DNA of 64,000 nucleotides from Nitrosomonas sp. (GCF_019635155.1 NZ_JAHBZY010000012.1:36135-100134), one strand, 5' to 3'. Shown: positions 38,160-48,497, numbered from the stretch's first letter. Notes: a model not told the origin generated them from the sequence alone. Made by a program: numbers and translations.

Positions 38160-41100
38160 ATGTCCGTTATTGTACGTGCGATGTTAAACCAGCGCCTGCT
38201 GGTTTTGGTTATTGGGATCATGCTTTGCGTGGCTGGCGGATTTGCCGTAAAGAGTCTATCGGTCGATGCGTTTCCGGATGTCACTAATATTCAGGTACAA
38301 GTCGCTACGGTGGCGATCGGCCGTAGCCCCGAAGAAATGGAAAGATTGGTGACGGTTCCGGTCGAGATTGCCATGACCGGCTTGCCGGGGTTGGTTGAAA
38401 TGCGGTCGATGAATAAAAGCGGATTGTCGCTGATCACATTGGTTTTCACTGATCAGACGGATATCTATTTTGCCCGGCAATTAGTGATGGAACGTATCAT
38501 CGATGTGACGCCGCGTCTGATTCCCGGCATTACACCCGTATTGGGGGCGGTTTCAACAGGGCTGGGCGAGGTGTATCAGTATACGATTGAACATCCTGAC
38601 GACGGTAAACGCCCATTGACATTCGAAGAATTGATGGAGCGGCGCACCGTACAAGATTGGGTGGTGCGCCCGATGCTGCGCTCGATTCGCGGTGTAGCGG
38701 AAATCAACTCGATTGGCGGTTATGTTAAGGAATACCAGGTCTATGCCGACCCCAATAAATTACGGCATTATGATTTGACGCTAGCCGATGTGGATCGCGC
38801 TTTGGCCAGTAATAACGCCAATGCCAGCGGTAATATTTTGGCTTTGCATTACGAGCAATATCTAATTCGTGGTGTCGGTCTCATCGCGACCTTGGACGAT
38901 ATCCGCAATATCGTATTACGTGAAATGGACGGTGTCCCGATTTACGTGCGCGATGTTGCCGAGGTCAATTTTGGCGGCGAGGTGCGGCAAGGCGCGAGTA
39001 TTAAAAACGGTGATACCGAATCGGTTGCTGCGATTGTAATGATGCTGCGAGGCGGTAACGCTAAGGAAATTGTTGGGCGTGTCAAAGAAAAAGTAGCCGA
39101 AATTAACGAGCGCGGCCTGTTGCCGAACGGCTTACAAATCGTACCGTTCTATGATCGCACGGATTTGGTGGATGGTGCATTGGCGACAGTGCAAAGTACG
39201 TTAATGGAATCATTGATTCTGGTGATCGTAGTGCTATCAATTTTTCTGGGTACTGTCCGCACCAGTATCGTCGTGTGTTTTACGCTGATTATCACGCCAC
39301 TGGTCACTTTTATGGTGATGAATTACTATGGCATGCCCGCCAACTTGATGTCATTGGGCGGATTAACCATTGCTTTGGGCATGATGGTCGATCCGACCGT
39401 GGTGGTGGTGGAGAACATCTATCAACGCCTTGGCGAAGCGAAGGATACCGGTAAATCCAAATTTCAGGTGATCGTCGATGCGGTTTCAGAAGTGGGTACA
39501 CCGGTTATTTTCGGTGTTTTTGTGACCATATTGGTATTCTTGCCGCTGATGACGCTGGAAGGCATGGAAGGAAAAACTTTCAGTCCGTTAGCGGTGACAA
39601 TCGCGATTGCATTGTTGGTGGCGCTCTTCGTTTCATTGCTGATATCCCCGGTGTTGAGCGATTATCTGCTCAGAGGCGGCAGCGAACAGGATACCAAAAT
39701 CGTGGCCGTGCTCAAAGGCGCTTACTTGCGCGTGTTCAACCTGGCCATGGGGAATCAGAAAAAGACCATGATTATTGCCATTTCCTGTTTGATGGGCGCT
39801 TTTGTATTATTTCCGTTTTTGGGAAAGTCTTTCATTCCCATCATGAAAGAGGGCGCCACAACACCCGTGATCATTCGCGCGCCTTCTATTTCTTTGGAAG
39901 AAGCCATCAAACTGGAAACCGAAGCGATGAAACTGATTGCTGCCGTGCCAGGTGTGAAATCCGTGGTTTCCAAACTCGGACGCGGCGATACGCCTGCTGA
40001 TCCCGCTTCGCAGAATGAATCCGATCCGATCGCTGACTTGGACTTGGAAGGTTCCGGGCGTACCCAGGAAGAGATCGAAGAAGATATTCGCAAGGCACTT
40101 GATGCGTTACCGGGTGTGAATATCGTGTTATCACAGCCGATTGCGCAGCGTGTCGATGAAATGGTTACTGGTGTGCGCTCGCAAGTGGCAATCAAGATTT
40201 TTGGCGACGATTTGGAAAAACTACGCAAGCTTTCCGAACAGGTTGCGCGCATCGTGAAATCAACACCGGGCGCTAGGGATATTCGCATCGAACGTTTATC
40301 CGGGCAACATGAATTGACTATCAATATCGACCGGCACGCTATTGCGCGCCATGGTATTAACGTTTCCGACGTCAACGAATTGATTTCCACCGCAGTCGGC
40401 GGTAAAGCCGTGACGCAGGTTTTTGAGGGTGAGCGCCGTTTCACGCTGCTGTTGCGTTTCCCTGAGCGTTTCCGGAATGACGTTGAAGCGATCAAAGATT
40501 TGTTATTGAGACCGGTTAATACGACGGTGCAGAACGGTATGGCGCAAGGCGGCATGTTGGTGCCGCTCAGTGCGGTAGCTGATATTAAAGTGGTTGACGG
40601 GCCTGCGATCATCTCGCGAGAATTCGCCAAGCGGCGCGTGGTCGTCGGTGCTAACGTCCACGGTCGTGATATGGGAGGTTTTGTCGAAGAATTGCAGCGG
40701 CGGACTGCAAAAGAAATCAAATTGCCATCCGGTTATTATTTCGTCTGGGGCGGGCAATTTGAGAATATGGAACGCGCGATGGCAACGCTTGGTGTGATTG
40801 TGCCGATCACGTTGGCAGCTATATTCTTCTTGTTATTCATGCTGTTCAATTCGATCAAGCTGGCAGTGCTCATTTATTTGGTATTGCCGTTTGCGTCGGT
40901 TGGTGGTGTGGTTGGTTTGTTTGTTACCGGGCAGTACTTGTCCGTTCCGGCTTCGGTAGGTTTTATTGCCGTGTGGGGCACGTCCATTCTGAATGGTGTG
41001 GTGCTGATTTCGTTTGTGCGTGAGTTGCGTGAGAAAGGTTTTGGCGTGGAAGAGGCTGTAAGAAAAGCCTGCGCACAACGTTTTCGTCCGGTCATGATGA

Positions 41101-41312
41101 CTGCCGCTACGACAGTGCTTGGTCTGGCGCCATTTCTGGCAGCGACCGGATTGGGGTCAGAAGTACAGAAACCGCTTGCCATCGTGGTTATTTGCGGTTT
41201 GACGACCGCAACCATGATGACGATGGTGGTGATGCCAATGCTCTATCGCTGGTTTGATGACGAGCCTAAGTCATTACCATCCGATCAAACAGAAGAAATC
41301 TCTCCATCCTGA
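38160..41312 (+). CDS. Heavy-metal-type RND efflux pump (CusA/CzcA family)
   Basis: 1050 residues, with the typical 12 helices and two large periplasmic loops. The N-terminus MSVIVRAMLNQRLLVLVIG and DAFPDVTNIQVQVATVA is HME-RND. The TM4 proton-relay region reads ALGMMVDPTVVVVEN with D411 and E418. Only one Asp is present where Zn/Co pumps of the CzcA type have a DFGxxVDG pattern, so it is closer to the CusA-like monovalent pattern, with Pro-Thr replacing the usual Ala-Ala/Gly-Ala. Substrate (Cu/Ag or other) is an inference. Last gene of the operon. Confidence 0.9.
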   Translation: MSVIVRAMLNQRLLVLVIGIMLCVAGGFAVKSLSVDAFPDVTNIQVQVATVAIGRSPEEMERLVTVPVEIAMTGLPGLVEMRSMNKSGLSLITLVFTDQTDIYFARQLVMERIIDVTPRLIPGITPVLGAVSTGLGEVYQYTIEHPDDGKRPLTFEELMERRTVQDWVVRPMLRSIRGVAEINSIGGYVKEYQVYADPNKLRHYDLTLADVDRALASNNANASGNILALHYEQYLIRGVGLIATLDDIRNIVLREMDGVPIYVRDVAEVNFGGEVRQGASIKNGDTESVAAIVMMLRGGNAKEIVGRVKEKVAEINERGLLPNGLQIVPFYDRTDLVDGALATVQSTLMESLILVIVVLSIFLGTVRTSIVVCFTLIITPLVTFMVMNYYGMPANLMSLGGLTIALGMMVDPTVVVVENIYQRLGEAKDTGKSKFQVIVDAVSEVGTPVIFGVFVTILVFLPLMTLEGMEGKTFSPLAVTIAIALLVALFVSLLISPVLSDYLLRGGSEQDTKIVAVLKGAYLRVFNLAMGNQKKTMIIAISCLMGAFVLFPFLGKSFIPIMKEGATTPVIIRAPSISLEEAIKLETEAMKLIAAVPGVKSVVSKLGRGDTPADPASQNESDPIADLDLEGSGRTQEEIEEDIRKALDALPGVNIVLSQPIAQRVDEMVTGVRSQVAIKIFGDDLEKLRKLSEQVARIVKSTPGARDIRIERLSGQHELTINIDRHAIARHGINVSDVNELISTAVGGKAVTQVFEGERRFTLLLRFPERFRNDVEAIKDLLLRPVNTTVQNGMAQGGMLVPLSAVADIKVVDGPAIISREFAKRRVVVGANVHGRDMGGFVEELQRRTAKEIKLPSGYYFVWGGQFENMERAMATLGVIVPITLAAIFFLLFMLFNSIKLAVLIYLVLPFASVGGVVGLFVTGQYLSVPASVGFIAVWGTSILNGVVLISFVRELREKGFGVEEAVRKACAQRFRPVMMTAATTVLGLAPFLAATGLGSEVQKPLAIVVICGLTTATMMTMVVMPMLYRWFDDEPKSLPSDQTEEISPS

Positions 41313-41344
41313 TCGAAAAGCCCGTCGCATAATCTTATTTGCAC

Positions 41345-41358
41345 CCCGTAATAACGGG
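41345..41358. terminator. Short hairpin downstream of the RND operon
   Basis: CCCGT (41345-41349), loop AATA and ACGGG (41354-41358) lie 33 bp after the pump gene, in the gap to the convergent Mrp operon. There is no clear T-tract. Weak candidate. Confidence 0.3.
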
Positions 41359-41482
41359 TTGCTTGCCGATTTGCTGATGACGGTTTATCCGGGTAGTGTT
41401 TGTTTGGGCTAGACGGGTTTATGAGGTTGGATGAATATTCGACGAACTGTTGTCTTCTACGAGTGCCGGGTAGGCGTTGGTT

Positions 41483-41824
41483 TCAGAGCCTGTTTCCCTT
41501 TTCTTGCTGCGTTGATTTAACAGGCGTTTTCGCGCGCGAATGCAAATCCAGATGAAGCGCTGCTTTAGCGAGTAAATGTGCACTGACCGGTGCGGTAATA
41601 AACAGAAATAGTGTGATCAAAACTTCGTGCAGGCTGATACCGGTATCGCGGCTGCTGAAAAATATCGCTGATGCAATTAAAAGGCTGCCGACTCCCAGGG
41701 TTGTCGCTTTGGTCGGACCGTGCAGACGCATATAAAAATCCTTTAATCGCAATAGCCCTAGAGAGCCTATGAAAGTGAAGGCGGCGCCGGTCAGAATCAA
41801 AAATGATAGTAAATATTCCAGCAT
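41483..41824 (-). CDS. mrpG: Na+/H+ antiporter subunit MrpG
   Basis: 113 residues with three helices. The family motif GLLRLKDFYMRLHGPTKATTLGVG (about 24-47) is diagnostic of MnhG/PhaG. It is the last gene of the Mrp operon, 3 bp after mrpF. It belongs to the small membrane subunits that assemble with MrpA/D. Confidence 0.93.
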   Translation of the reverse strand: MLEYLLSFLILTGAAFTFIGSLGLLRLKDFYMRLHGPTKATTLGVGSLLIASAIFFSSRDTGISLHEVLITLFLFITAPVSAHLLAKAALHLDLHSRAKTPVKSTQQEKGNRL

Positions 41825-41827
41825 GAC

Positions 41828-42097
41828 TTACTCGATAATATCACCGCGCAATAAATACTTGCACAGTGCAACCGTGCCGATAAAGCCCATTAAGGCGATC
41901 AACAAAGCTGCTTCAAAAAACAGCGCGTTACCCAGATGTATACCCAGCAGCATCAGTAACGCGATGGCATTCACATATAAAGTATCCAGCGCCAGAATCC
42001 GGTCTGGCGCGCTGGGACCGAGCAACAGGCGCCAGCAACACATACCGATAGCCAATACGACCAATCCAAATGCCACTGTAATTGCGAAATCTAGCAT
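41828..42097 (-). CDS. mrpF: Na+/H+ antiporter subunit MrpF
   Basis: 89 residues with three helices. The pattern CCWRLLLGPSAPDRILALDTLYVNAIALLMLLG is typical of MnhF. Its start overlaps the end of mrpE by 7 bp. Confidence 0.92.
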   Translation of the reverse strand: MLDFAITVAFGLVVLAIGMCCWRLLLGPSAPDRILALDTLYVNAIALLMLLGIHLGNALFFEAALLIALMGFIGTVALCKYLLRGDIIE

Positions 42098-42591
42098 TGT
42101 TCGAAAATCTCCCTTAATGGGCGCTCATAGCGATCCTTGATCGTTGCGATCAGATTATCCGGGTCGTTTTCATTGAGCGCATGAACCAATAAATAGCGGC
42201 CATCCTCAGACAAACGCGCCGACACGGTTCCGGGTGTCAGTGTGATGCTGTTAGTCAATAAGCCGATGGCCAGACTGGAAGTCAGGTCCAATGGCAATTC
42301 GATAAAAACCGGCTTAAGCCGATCCGGATTGCCAAGGATCAATCGTGCAACGGTGAAATTAGCAATGATGATATCGTACAACAGTAAACCAATATACCGG
42401 ATTAAAGTAAATGGTCTGCGGATGGTAATAGCTTCAGGCCAGAAACGCAGAGTCAGTAAAGGTATCACCCAGCCCAACAATAATCCGAGAAGAATCTGCC
42501 CGGGCGAGACGCTATTTGTCAGTAGCAACCAAAGGCCGGTCAATAGGGGCGACAAGATTGGATGAGGCAGAAAACGGGGACGTGTTGTCAT
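42091..42591 (-). CDS. mrpE: Na+/H+ antiporter subunit MrpE
   Basis: About 166 residues from ATG 42591 (MTTRPRFLPHPILSPLLTGLWLLL), which overlaps the mrpD stop as ATGA. The frame is open further upstream, but that part lies inside mrpD. The MnhE motifs LLGWVIPLLTLRFWP, YIGLLLYDIIIANFTVARLIL and NSITLTPGTVSA are present. Confidence 0.92.
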   Translation of the reverse strand: MTTRPRFLPHPILSPLLTGLWLLLTNSVSPGQILLGLLLGWVIPLLTLRFWPEAITIRRPFTLIRYIGLLLYDIIIANFTVARLILGNPDRLKPVFIELPLDLTSSLAIGLLTNSITLTPGTVSARLSEDGRYLLVHALNENDPDNLIATIKDRYERPLREIFEQC

Positions 42592-44123
42592 TTTGCAGTA
42601 CCTAACACGGAATATATGTAGTTTTCCGGCTGCAACAACTGATTTGCTGTGGCCAGTGTAAATTCGCTGATGATGCCGGCTCCGATCGTTAAGGCCGCGC
42701 ATAACGCCAGCAAGCAAACCACAATCGCCAGGCCGCTAAAGCCGGGTGTTAATGCTTGTTGGGAATTGATACCGGTTGCGGTATGGGATGCTTGTTGTAA
42801 TTGCGCGCGGTAAAACAGCATACTGCCGCTCCGTGCCAGAGCGATAATTGTGAATAAGCTGGTAATCAGCATTGCGCCCATGATCCATGGCAATGCGGTA
42901 TGTGGTAAGGCTGCTTGCAGAATTAATAGTTTTCCGATGAAGCCTGATAACGGAGGAAGTCCTGCAATCAAGATTGCCGCAATAAAAAAGAGAGCGCCGG
43001 TTAACCGTTGATGCGGGATTACCGGACCTGGCTCGAACCGGTCGTTGATCTCTAACCGGCGCGTAGCGATAATATCAGCGAGCAAAAAGAATGCTGCCGC
43101 TGCAAAAGTCGAATGAGGCAGATAAAACAATCCGGCAGCGATACTGGTATGGGTATTGATACCAAAAGCGATCAGCAGCGTACCGATGGATGCAATGACC
43201 AAATAGGCGATTTGCTGCCGTAGATATGTACTTGCCAGAACGCCGAGTACGCCTGCGATCAGTGTCGCCAGAGCCAACGGCAGTAACCAGGGATCGATCA
43301 AATCGGAAACGTTTCCCGCTTGTGAACCGAAGATCAGAGTATAAACCCGCAGAATACTGTACGCTCCAACCTTGGTCATGATAGCAAATAAGGCGGCAAC
43401 CGGCGCCGTGGTGTGTGCATAGGCGGCTGGCAGCCACAAGTAAAGCGGCAACAACGCAGCCTTAAGTGCGAATACTGCAAAAAGCAATAAACCTGCCGTA
43501 CGGATTAATGCGATATCCTCATCAGCGGCTCTAGCGGCTTTTACGGCGAGATCCGCCATGTTCAGTGTTCCCAGCAAGCCGTATAGTGTTCCTACAGCAA
43601 ATAAAAACAGCGTTGAACCCACCAGATTAATGATGACAAAATGCAAGCCGGCCATTGTGCGAAGCCGCCCGCCGCCATGCAACAATAGACCATAAGAGGC
43701 GAGCAGGAGAATTTCAAAGAATACAAACAGATTAAACAAATCGCCTGTCAGAAATGCGCCATTCAAACCGAATAACTGCAATTGAAACAACGCATGAAAA
43801 TGCGGCCCATCACTATCCGTACCCTGGGTTGCGTAAAGCAGTGCGAACATGGAAACCAATGCAGTGATAAACAACATCCACACTGCCAAGCGGTCTGCAA
43901 CCAGAACAATGCCAAAAGGCGGCGGCCAGTTTCCAAGTTCGTAAACCAGAATCTCGCCATCGCTGACGATATTGAGCAAATATCCTGCTAGAACAACCAA
44001 AACACTTACCGATGCGATGCTGATGAGACGTACCGTTTGCAAGCTTCGTTTTTGCAACAGCAATAATAGAGTGCCTGTCAATAATGGGCAGATAACGGGG
44101 AGTATCGCGATATGGCTGATCAT
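42588..44123 (-). CDS. mrpD: Na+/H+ antiporter subunit MrpD
   Basis: 511 residues with about 14 helices, homologous to complex I NuoN/NuoM-type subunits. Motifs include FFEILLLASYGLLLHGG (the conserved Glu in TM5), KAALLPLYLWLPAAYAHTTAPVAALFAIMTKVGAY and GLPPLSGFIGKLLIL. Start overlaps the mrpC stop (ATGA). It forms part of the proton/sodium pathway of the antiporter. Confidence 0.94.
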   Translation of the reverse strand: MISHIAILPVICPLLTGTLLLLLQKRSLQTVRLISIASVSVLVVLAGYLLNIVSDGEILVYELGNWPPPFGIVLVADRLAVWMLFITALVSMFALLYATQGTDSDGPHFHALFQLQLFGLNGAFLTGDLFNLFVFFEILLLASYGLLLHGGGRLRTMAGLHFVIINLVGSTLFLFAVGTLYGLLGTLNMADLAVKAARAADEDIALIRTAGLLLFAVFALKAALLPLYLWLPAAYAHTTAPVAALFAIMTKVGAYSILRVYTLIFGSQAGNVSDLIDPWLLPLALATLIAGVLGVLASTYLRQQIAYLVIASIGTLLIAFGINTHTSIAAGLFYLPHSTFAAAAFFLLADIIATRRLEINDRFEPGPVIPHQRLTGALFFIAAILIAGLPPLSGFIGKLLILQAALPHTALPWIMGAMLITSLFTIIALARSGSMLFYRAQLQQASHTATGINSQQALTPGFSGLAIVVCLLALCAALTIGAGIISEFTLATANQLLQPENYIYSVLGTAK

Positions 44124-44449
44124 GATTTATGTTTTCCATCGACGTGATCGTTTCCCATTTCAAGATACGCCTTGAGGGATAACACGATGACAAAAGCGGT
44201 CATGGCAAAACTGATTACGATGGCGGTTAGTACCAATGCTTGGGGTAACGGATCCGCGTATTCCGTCATATGCTCCATGATGATGGGTGGCTTGCCGATC
44301 GTGAGCCGGCCCATCACCAGTAAAAATAGATTGACTGCATAAGATAAAAAAGTTAAACCCAGAACAACCGGGAACGTGCGATTCCGCAAAATCAAATAAA
44401 CACCGCAACCGGTGAGTGTTCCAATTAATATTGATACCAGTGCTTCCAT
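44120..44449 (-). CDS. mrpC: Na+/H+ antiporter subunit MrpC
   Basis: 109 residues with three helices, a NuoK homologue: GCGVYLILRNRTFPVVLGLTFLSYAVNLFLL and DPLPQALVLTAIVISFAMTAF. The start shares one base with the mrpA stop (TAATG). Confidence 0.94.
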   Translation of the reverse strand: MEALVSILIGTLTGCGVYLILRNRTFPVVLGLTFLSYAVNLFLLVMGRLTIGKPPIIMEHMTEYADPLPQALVLTAIVISFAMTAFVIVLSLKAYLEMGNDHVDGKHKS

Positions 44450-47253
44450 TAGCGGCTTCTCTTTCTCACGCGAGTCGTATGACTTTCTTTGTGAACAAAA
44501 CCCAAATAAGTCAGTATCAGCAGCGTAGTGCCGACAACTACCAGATAAACGCCCAAGTCAAAAGCCATGGCGGAAGCCAGCTCGAATTCTCCAATTACCG
44601 GCCAATTCAGATGACCGAAAGTGGATGTCAGGAAGGGATGGTCAAATGCCCAACTTGCCATGCCTGTCAGCGCTGCAATCAATAATCCAGCGCTAATCAC
44701 GGTGTGCATGTTGATGGTCAAACGTGTTTGCGCCCAATTAACACCATTGGCCAGGTATTGCATAATCAACGCTACGGCGGTTATCAGCCCGGCGATAAAT
44801 CCGCCGCCGGGCAGATTGTGACCGCGTAACAAAATGTACACCGATACCAGTAGCGCCAGAGGCAACAATAATCGCACAAACGATGCCATGATGAGCGGAT
44901 GCAAATCGCTGTCCCAAGGGCGCCCTTGCTGATCTGCTGCGGAACCGGGTAGTTTCAGCCGGTGCAACATTGCGTATATACCGAGTCCGGCTAATGCCAG
45001 CACAGTGATTTCACCCAACGTGTCATAACCCCTGAAATCGACCAGTATGACATTGACGACATTGGTGCCGCCACCGCCAGGAACGCTGTTGCTCAGGAAG
45101 TAATCCGCGATCGTCTCATAAGGGCGCGTCAATACCGCCCATACCAGCAAACTGACACCCGTGCCGGCTGCAACCGCGATGAGCGCGTCACGGCTGCGCG
45201 CCGAATGACTGGATTCCTTAGGAGATTGTTGCGGTAAGAAATATAATGCTAACAGCATGAGGACAATGGTTACCACTTCGACGGATAATTGCGTTAAAGC
45301 CAGGTCCGGCGCGGAAAATTTGACAAAAACCAGGGATACACCCAAACCCACTGCACCCAATAAAATGAGTGACACCAAACGTTGCCGATGCATGATGACA
45401 GTCCCGAGCGCCGCCATCATCAAAATGATGGTTATCAACAAACTGACGGCATCGATGGGTAGCAATCCGCGATCACCGGTTAAAGCGGATGGACTGTCGA
45501 TAAAGCTGGTCACTCCGAGTACCATGGTGAAGAGCATGAATACCAGTACCATTCGCTGCAAAGAGTTGGCATTGAGTAACCGGGTTAATTGACTGGCGGT
45601 TCGGAACAAAAAATCAATGAGGTTATTGTAGAGCGACTTGAATTCAAAAAGATTTCCTATTTGATCATGCAATACGGATAGCGGCCTGCGCCCCAGATAG
45701 ACGATAATGCCACCGGTAAGGGCAATAATACTCATCCATAATGCCGGGTTAAATCCATGCCAGATTGCGAGATCATGATCGGGAACCGGCCCTTGAAGTA
45801 CACCCATAGCCGCTATGTTCAAGATGGGTTCAACGGTAAGCGTCGGCAGCATGCCGACCAGTAAGCATAAGGCAACCAGTAATTCCACCGGTACTTTCAT
45901 CCAACGCGGTGGCTCATGAGGTGTTTTGGGCAAATCGACCGGCTTGCCATTGAAAAAGACCGTGTGGATGAAGCGTAACGAATAAGCCACGGCGAAAACA
46001 CCGGCAAGGGTAGCCGCAATGGGCATCAGCCAACCCCACGGTTGATTGGTGTGGTACAACGTTTCAGCAAAAAACATTTCTTTGGATAGAAAGCCGTTGA
46101 ATAGCGGAACCCCAGCCATGGAAGCCGCGGCCACCATCGCCAATGATGCCGTATGCGGCATAAATTGCCACAGCCCGCGCAGACGGCGCATGTCGCGTGT
46201 ACCTGCTTCGTGATCGATAATCCCTGCCGCCATGAATAAAGATGCTTTGAAAATGGCATGATTGATAATATGAAAAACCGCCGCAACCGCTGCAAGAGGC
46301 GTATCCATGCCAAATAGCAAAGTAATTAAACCCAAATGACTGATCGTCGAGTAAGCGAGCAATCCTTTCAAGTCGTGTTCGAACATGGCAATGTAGGCGG
46401 CAATGAGCAGGGTTGCCAAGCCTGTCATGCTAACCAGCCAGAACCATTCGGGTGTGCCCGACAAAGCGGGAAACAAGCGAGCCAGCAGAAATACACCGGC
46501 TTTTACCATGGTGGCTGAATGCAGGTAAGCCGATACCGGCGTGGGAGCAGCCATCGCGTTCGGCAACCAGAAATGAAACGGGAATTGCGCGGATTTGGTG
46601 AATGCGCCTAATAGAACCAATAACAGCATCGGCAGATGCCAGGGATGATTAGAGATGATGTCGCCGGAAGCCAGAATCACGGACAGGTCATAACTACCGC
46701 AAATTTCACCCAGCAACAAAAAACCACCCAGCAATGCCAGTCCGCCGCCGCCTGTGACAGCGAGCGCCATACGTGCGCCGCTACGGGATTCATGCCGCTG
46801 TTGCCAGTAACTGATAAGCAGGAACGACGACAAGCTGGTTAACTCCCAGAAAATCAGCAGTTGGATGACGTTTTCCGATAAAACGATTCCCAGCATGGAG
46901 CCCATGAACATCATCAGATAGGCATAAAACCGGCCCATGTCATCCCGCTCGGATAAATAATATCGCGCGTAGAGAATAATCAGTATGCCGATACCGAGGA
47001 TTAGCAACGAAAACAGTAAACCCAGTCCATCCAGACGAAACGTAAGATCCAGTCCGAGCGTGGGTATCCAACGCAGGCGTTGTATGACCGTTTGTTCTGC
47101 AAAAACATCAGCGATGGTTGGATATAAGAAAGCCAGTGCAAGTAAAGTGACGGTACCGGCTCCCCATGCCGAATATAGTCGGCCAAGGCGAGAGATGGAG
47201 GCTACAAAAATGGCTCCGGCAAAGGGTATCAGAGCGACAAACAGTAAATTCAT
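44449..47253 (-). CDS. mrpA: Na+/H+ antiporter fused subunit MrpAB
   Basis: 934 residues with about 20 or more helices. The N-terminal two thirds is NuoL-like MrpA (LLIFWELTSLSSFLLISYW; KSAQFPFHFWLPNAMAAPTPVSAYLHSATMVKAGVFLLARL), followed by the DUF4040-type region (DLALTQLSVEVVTIVLMLLAL). The C-terminal part (about 790-930) is MrpB (VYILLRGHNLPGGGFIAGLITAVA). The A-B fusion explains why no separate mrpB exists; such fusions are common in proteobacteria. First gene of the six-gene operon mrpAB-C-D-E-F-G. The system exports Na+ against H+ and supports pH and salt tolerance. Confidence 0.94.
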   Translation of the reverse strand: MNLLFVALIPFAGAIFVASISRLGRLYSAWGAGTVTLLALAFLYPTIADVFAEQTVIQRLRWIPTLGLDLTFRLDGLGLLFSLLILGIGILIILYARYYLSERDDMGRFYAYLMMFMGSMLGIVLSENVIQLLIFWELTSLSSFLLISYWQQRHESRSGARMALAVTGGGGLALLGGFLLLGEICGSYDLSVILASGDIISNHPWHLPMLLLVLLGAFTKSAQFPFHFWLPNAMAAPTPVSAYLHSATMVKAGVFLLARLFPALSGTPEWFWLVSMTGLATLLIAAYIAMFEHDLKGLLAYSTISHLGLITLLFGMDTPLAAVAAVFHIINHAIFKASLFMAAGIIDHEAGTRDMRRLRGLWQFMPHTASLAMVAAASMAGVPLFNGFLSKEMFFAETLYHTNQPWGWLMPIAATLAGVFAVAYSLRFIHTVFFNGKPVDLPKTPHEPPRWMKVPVELLVALCLLVGMLPTLTVEPILNIAAMGVLQGPVPDHDLAIWHGFNPALWMSIIALTGGIIVYLGRRPLSVLHDQIGNLFEFKSLYNNLIDFLFRTASQLTRLLNANSLQRMVLVFMLFTMVLGVTSFIDSPSALTGDRGLLPIDAVSLLITIILMMAALGTVIMHRQRLVSLILLGAVGLGVSLVFVKFSAPDLALTQLSVEVVTIVLMLLALYFLPQQSPKESSHSARSRDALIAVAAGTGVSLLVWAVLTRPYETIADYFLSNSVPGGGGTNVVNVILVDFRGYDTLGEITVLALAGLGIYAMLHRLKLPGSAADQQGRPWDSDLHPLIMASFVRLLLPLALLVSVYILLRGHNLPGGGFIAGLITAVALIMQYLANGVNWAQTRLTINMHTVISAGLLIAALTGMASWAFDHPFLTSTFGHLNWPVIGEFELASAMAFDLGVYLVVVGTTLLILTYLGFVHKESHTTRVRKRSR

Positions 47254-47509
47254 AAAAACGGATAGATCGGCTTGCTGGAAGCAAGTCTATTCAATAGATG
47301 AAATTTCATTCAATAGCTACAATTTAACGATGACTGCATGAGTCGGTTTGAATCTTATTTTGATTGCGTATTTGATCGGAATTGCATTAATTCTTCAGGT
47401 GTCATTTGCAACCGAGCCAGACCGGAAACGTAATAAGCCTAATGATACCATTATTGTTCAAACCGATTGCGCATTCGGCTATTCTATTGATTCATGGCGC
47501 TATCCAAGA

Positions 47510-48301
47510 TTATCGTTGTTGCTTCAGCGCTGAAAGGAAAGATCGGATACGTTGGGCATTAGCGCCAAGATCGCCTCTCCCGACTCTGGAAACTGAACGC
47601 ATATCGACACGGGTTTGGTGACCTTCGGCTTGAATTCGAATGACCACATCATCTTTAAAACCCATGACGAAAGTGGAAGCGGTCGCCTCGATCCGGCCAT
47701 TGGCGGCGGATGCCAAAGCGATTTCCCAGTCTTGTTTTTTTACCAGCGTGATCGCTTGCTCGAAAACTTGTTCGAAAGGCCGGTCAATGACTAATGAACT
47801 CAAATCCGGATAACTTTCTTGCTGTAGACTGGCTAGATCTTCCGGTTCGGACCGGTTCAACGGATTATCAGTAACCGATCGGATGGATGAAATGGCAATG
47901 AAGTCGGGAGGATTCCGCAAGTCGGTTGTTATATCGTGAATAGGCGGTTTCCCTAAGCCACTCAGTGCGGCTGTGAACAGCGGAACGACGATTAGCAGCG
48001 CAAGTATCGAGCCGCCAAGCGTAGCGGCAAGCTCCGGTTCCTTGGCTTGTCTGGCGCGCCAGGTCCCGACCGCTCCGAAAAAAATCGCGAGCAATCCGCT
48101 GACGGCGCTTAGGAAGAGCCCTAACAAAGCCATACGGTAATCGATCAAAACCAGACGGTGACAAATAATCGCTAGCGCAGCAAGGATGGCGGCAAATACC
48201 GCCGTTTTCATGCTCCGGGCGGTAAAATCAGATCGTTGTTTGTTGATGGCCGGAGCCGGTTGTGCGGGAATACTTTTTCTTTTGTTTGTGGTTGGTTTCA
48301 T
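47510..48301 (-). CDS. DUF1499 membrane protein
   Basis: 263 residues from ATG 48301 (MKPTTNKRKSIPAQP); a GTG 39 bp earlier (48340) with a weak AAGG is an alternative start. Three hydrophobic helices (about 30-110) precede the soluble DUF1499 domain (about 120-260): NPPDFIAISSIRSVTDNP, DLSSLVIDRPFEQVFEQAITLVKKQDWEI, GFKDDVVIRI and VDMRSVSRVGRGDLGANAQRIRSFL. The function of DUF1499 is not known. It is separate from the Mrp operon by 256 bp, in divergent orientation to the diguanylate cyclase. Confidence 0.82.
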   Translation of the reverse strand: MKPTTNKRKSIPAQPAPAINKQRSDFTARSMKTAVFAAILAALAIICHRLVLIDYRMALLGLFLSAVSGLLAIFFGAVGTWRARQAKEPELAATLGGSILALLIVVPLFTAALSGLGKPPIHDITTDLRNPPDFIAISSIRSVTDNPLNRSEPEDLASLQQESYPDLSSLVIDRPFEQVFEQAITLVKKQDWEIALASAANGRIEATASTFVMGFKDDVVIRIQAEGHQTRVDMRSVSRVGRGDLGANAQRIRSFLSALKQQR

Positions 48302-48497
48302 AATGAATGAGAAAAAATGAATGATGGTTGCAATTTTCACTTGCCTTAGTAAAGATGTGCAATTGTATTAGAAAATTTTTTTCGAATAGTTTTTCGAATG
48401 ATCTATTGCGGAGCTTTACCCTGTAAATTTGTGTGATGTATCCGTTGACTCATCGATTTGATAGTTTCTCATTGCTTCGGCGCTATTCAATTTTTTC

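Noticed and set aside
42592-42717. Longer N-terminus for MrpE
   Set aside because: The additional 42 codons lie inside mrpD and are hydrophilic and unlike MrpE. The ATGA overlap at 42591 is the expected operon start.
47348-47533. 61-codon plus-strand frame upstream of the Mrp operon
   Set aside because: It has a hydrophobic start but no ribosome binding site, overlaps the DUF1499 gene end and shows no conserved motif.
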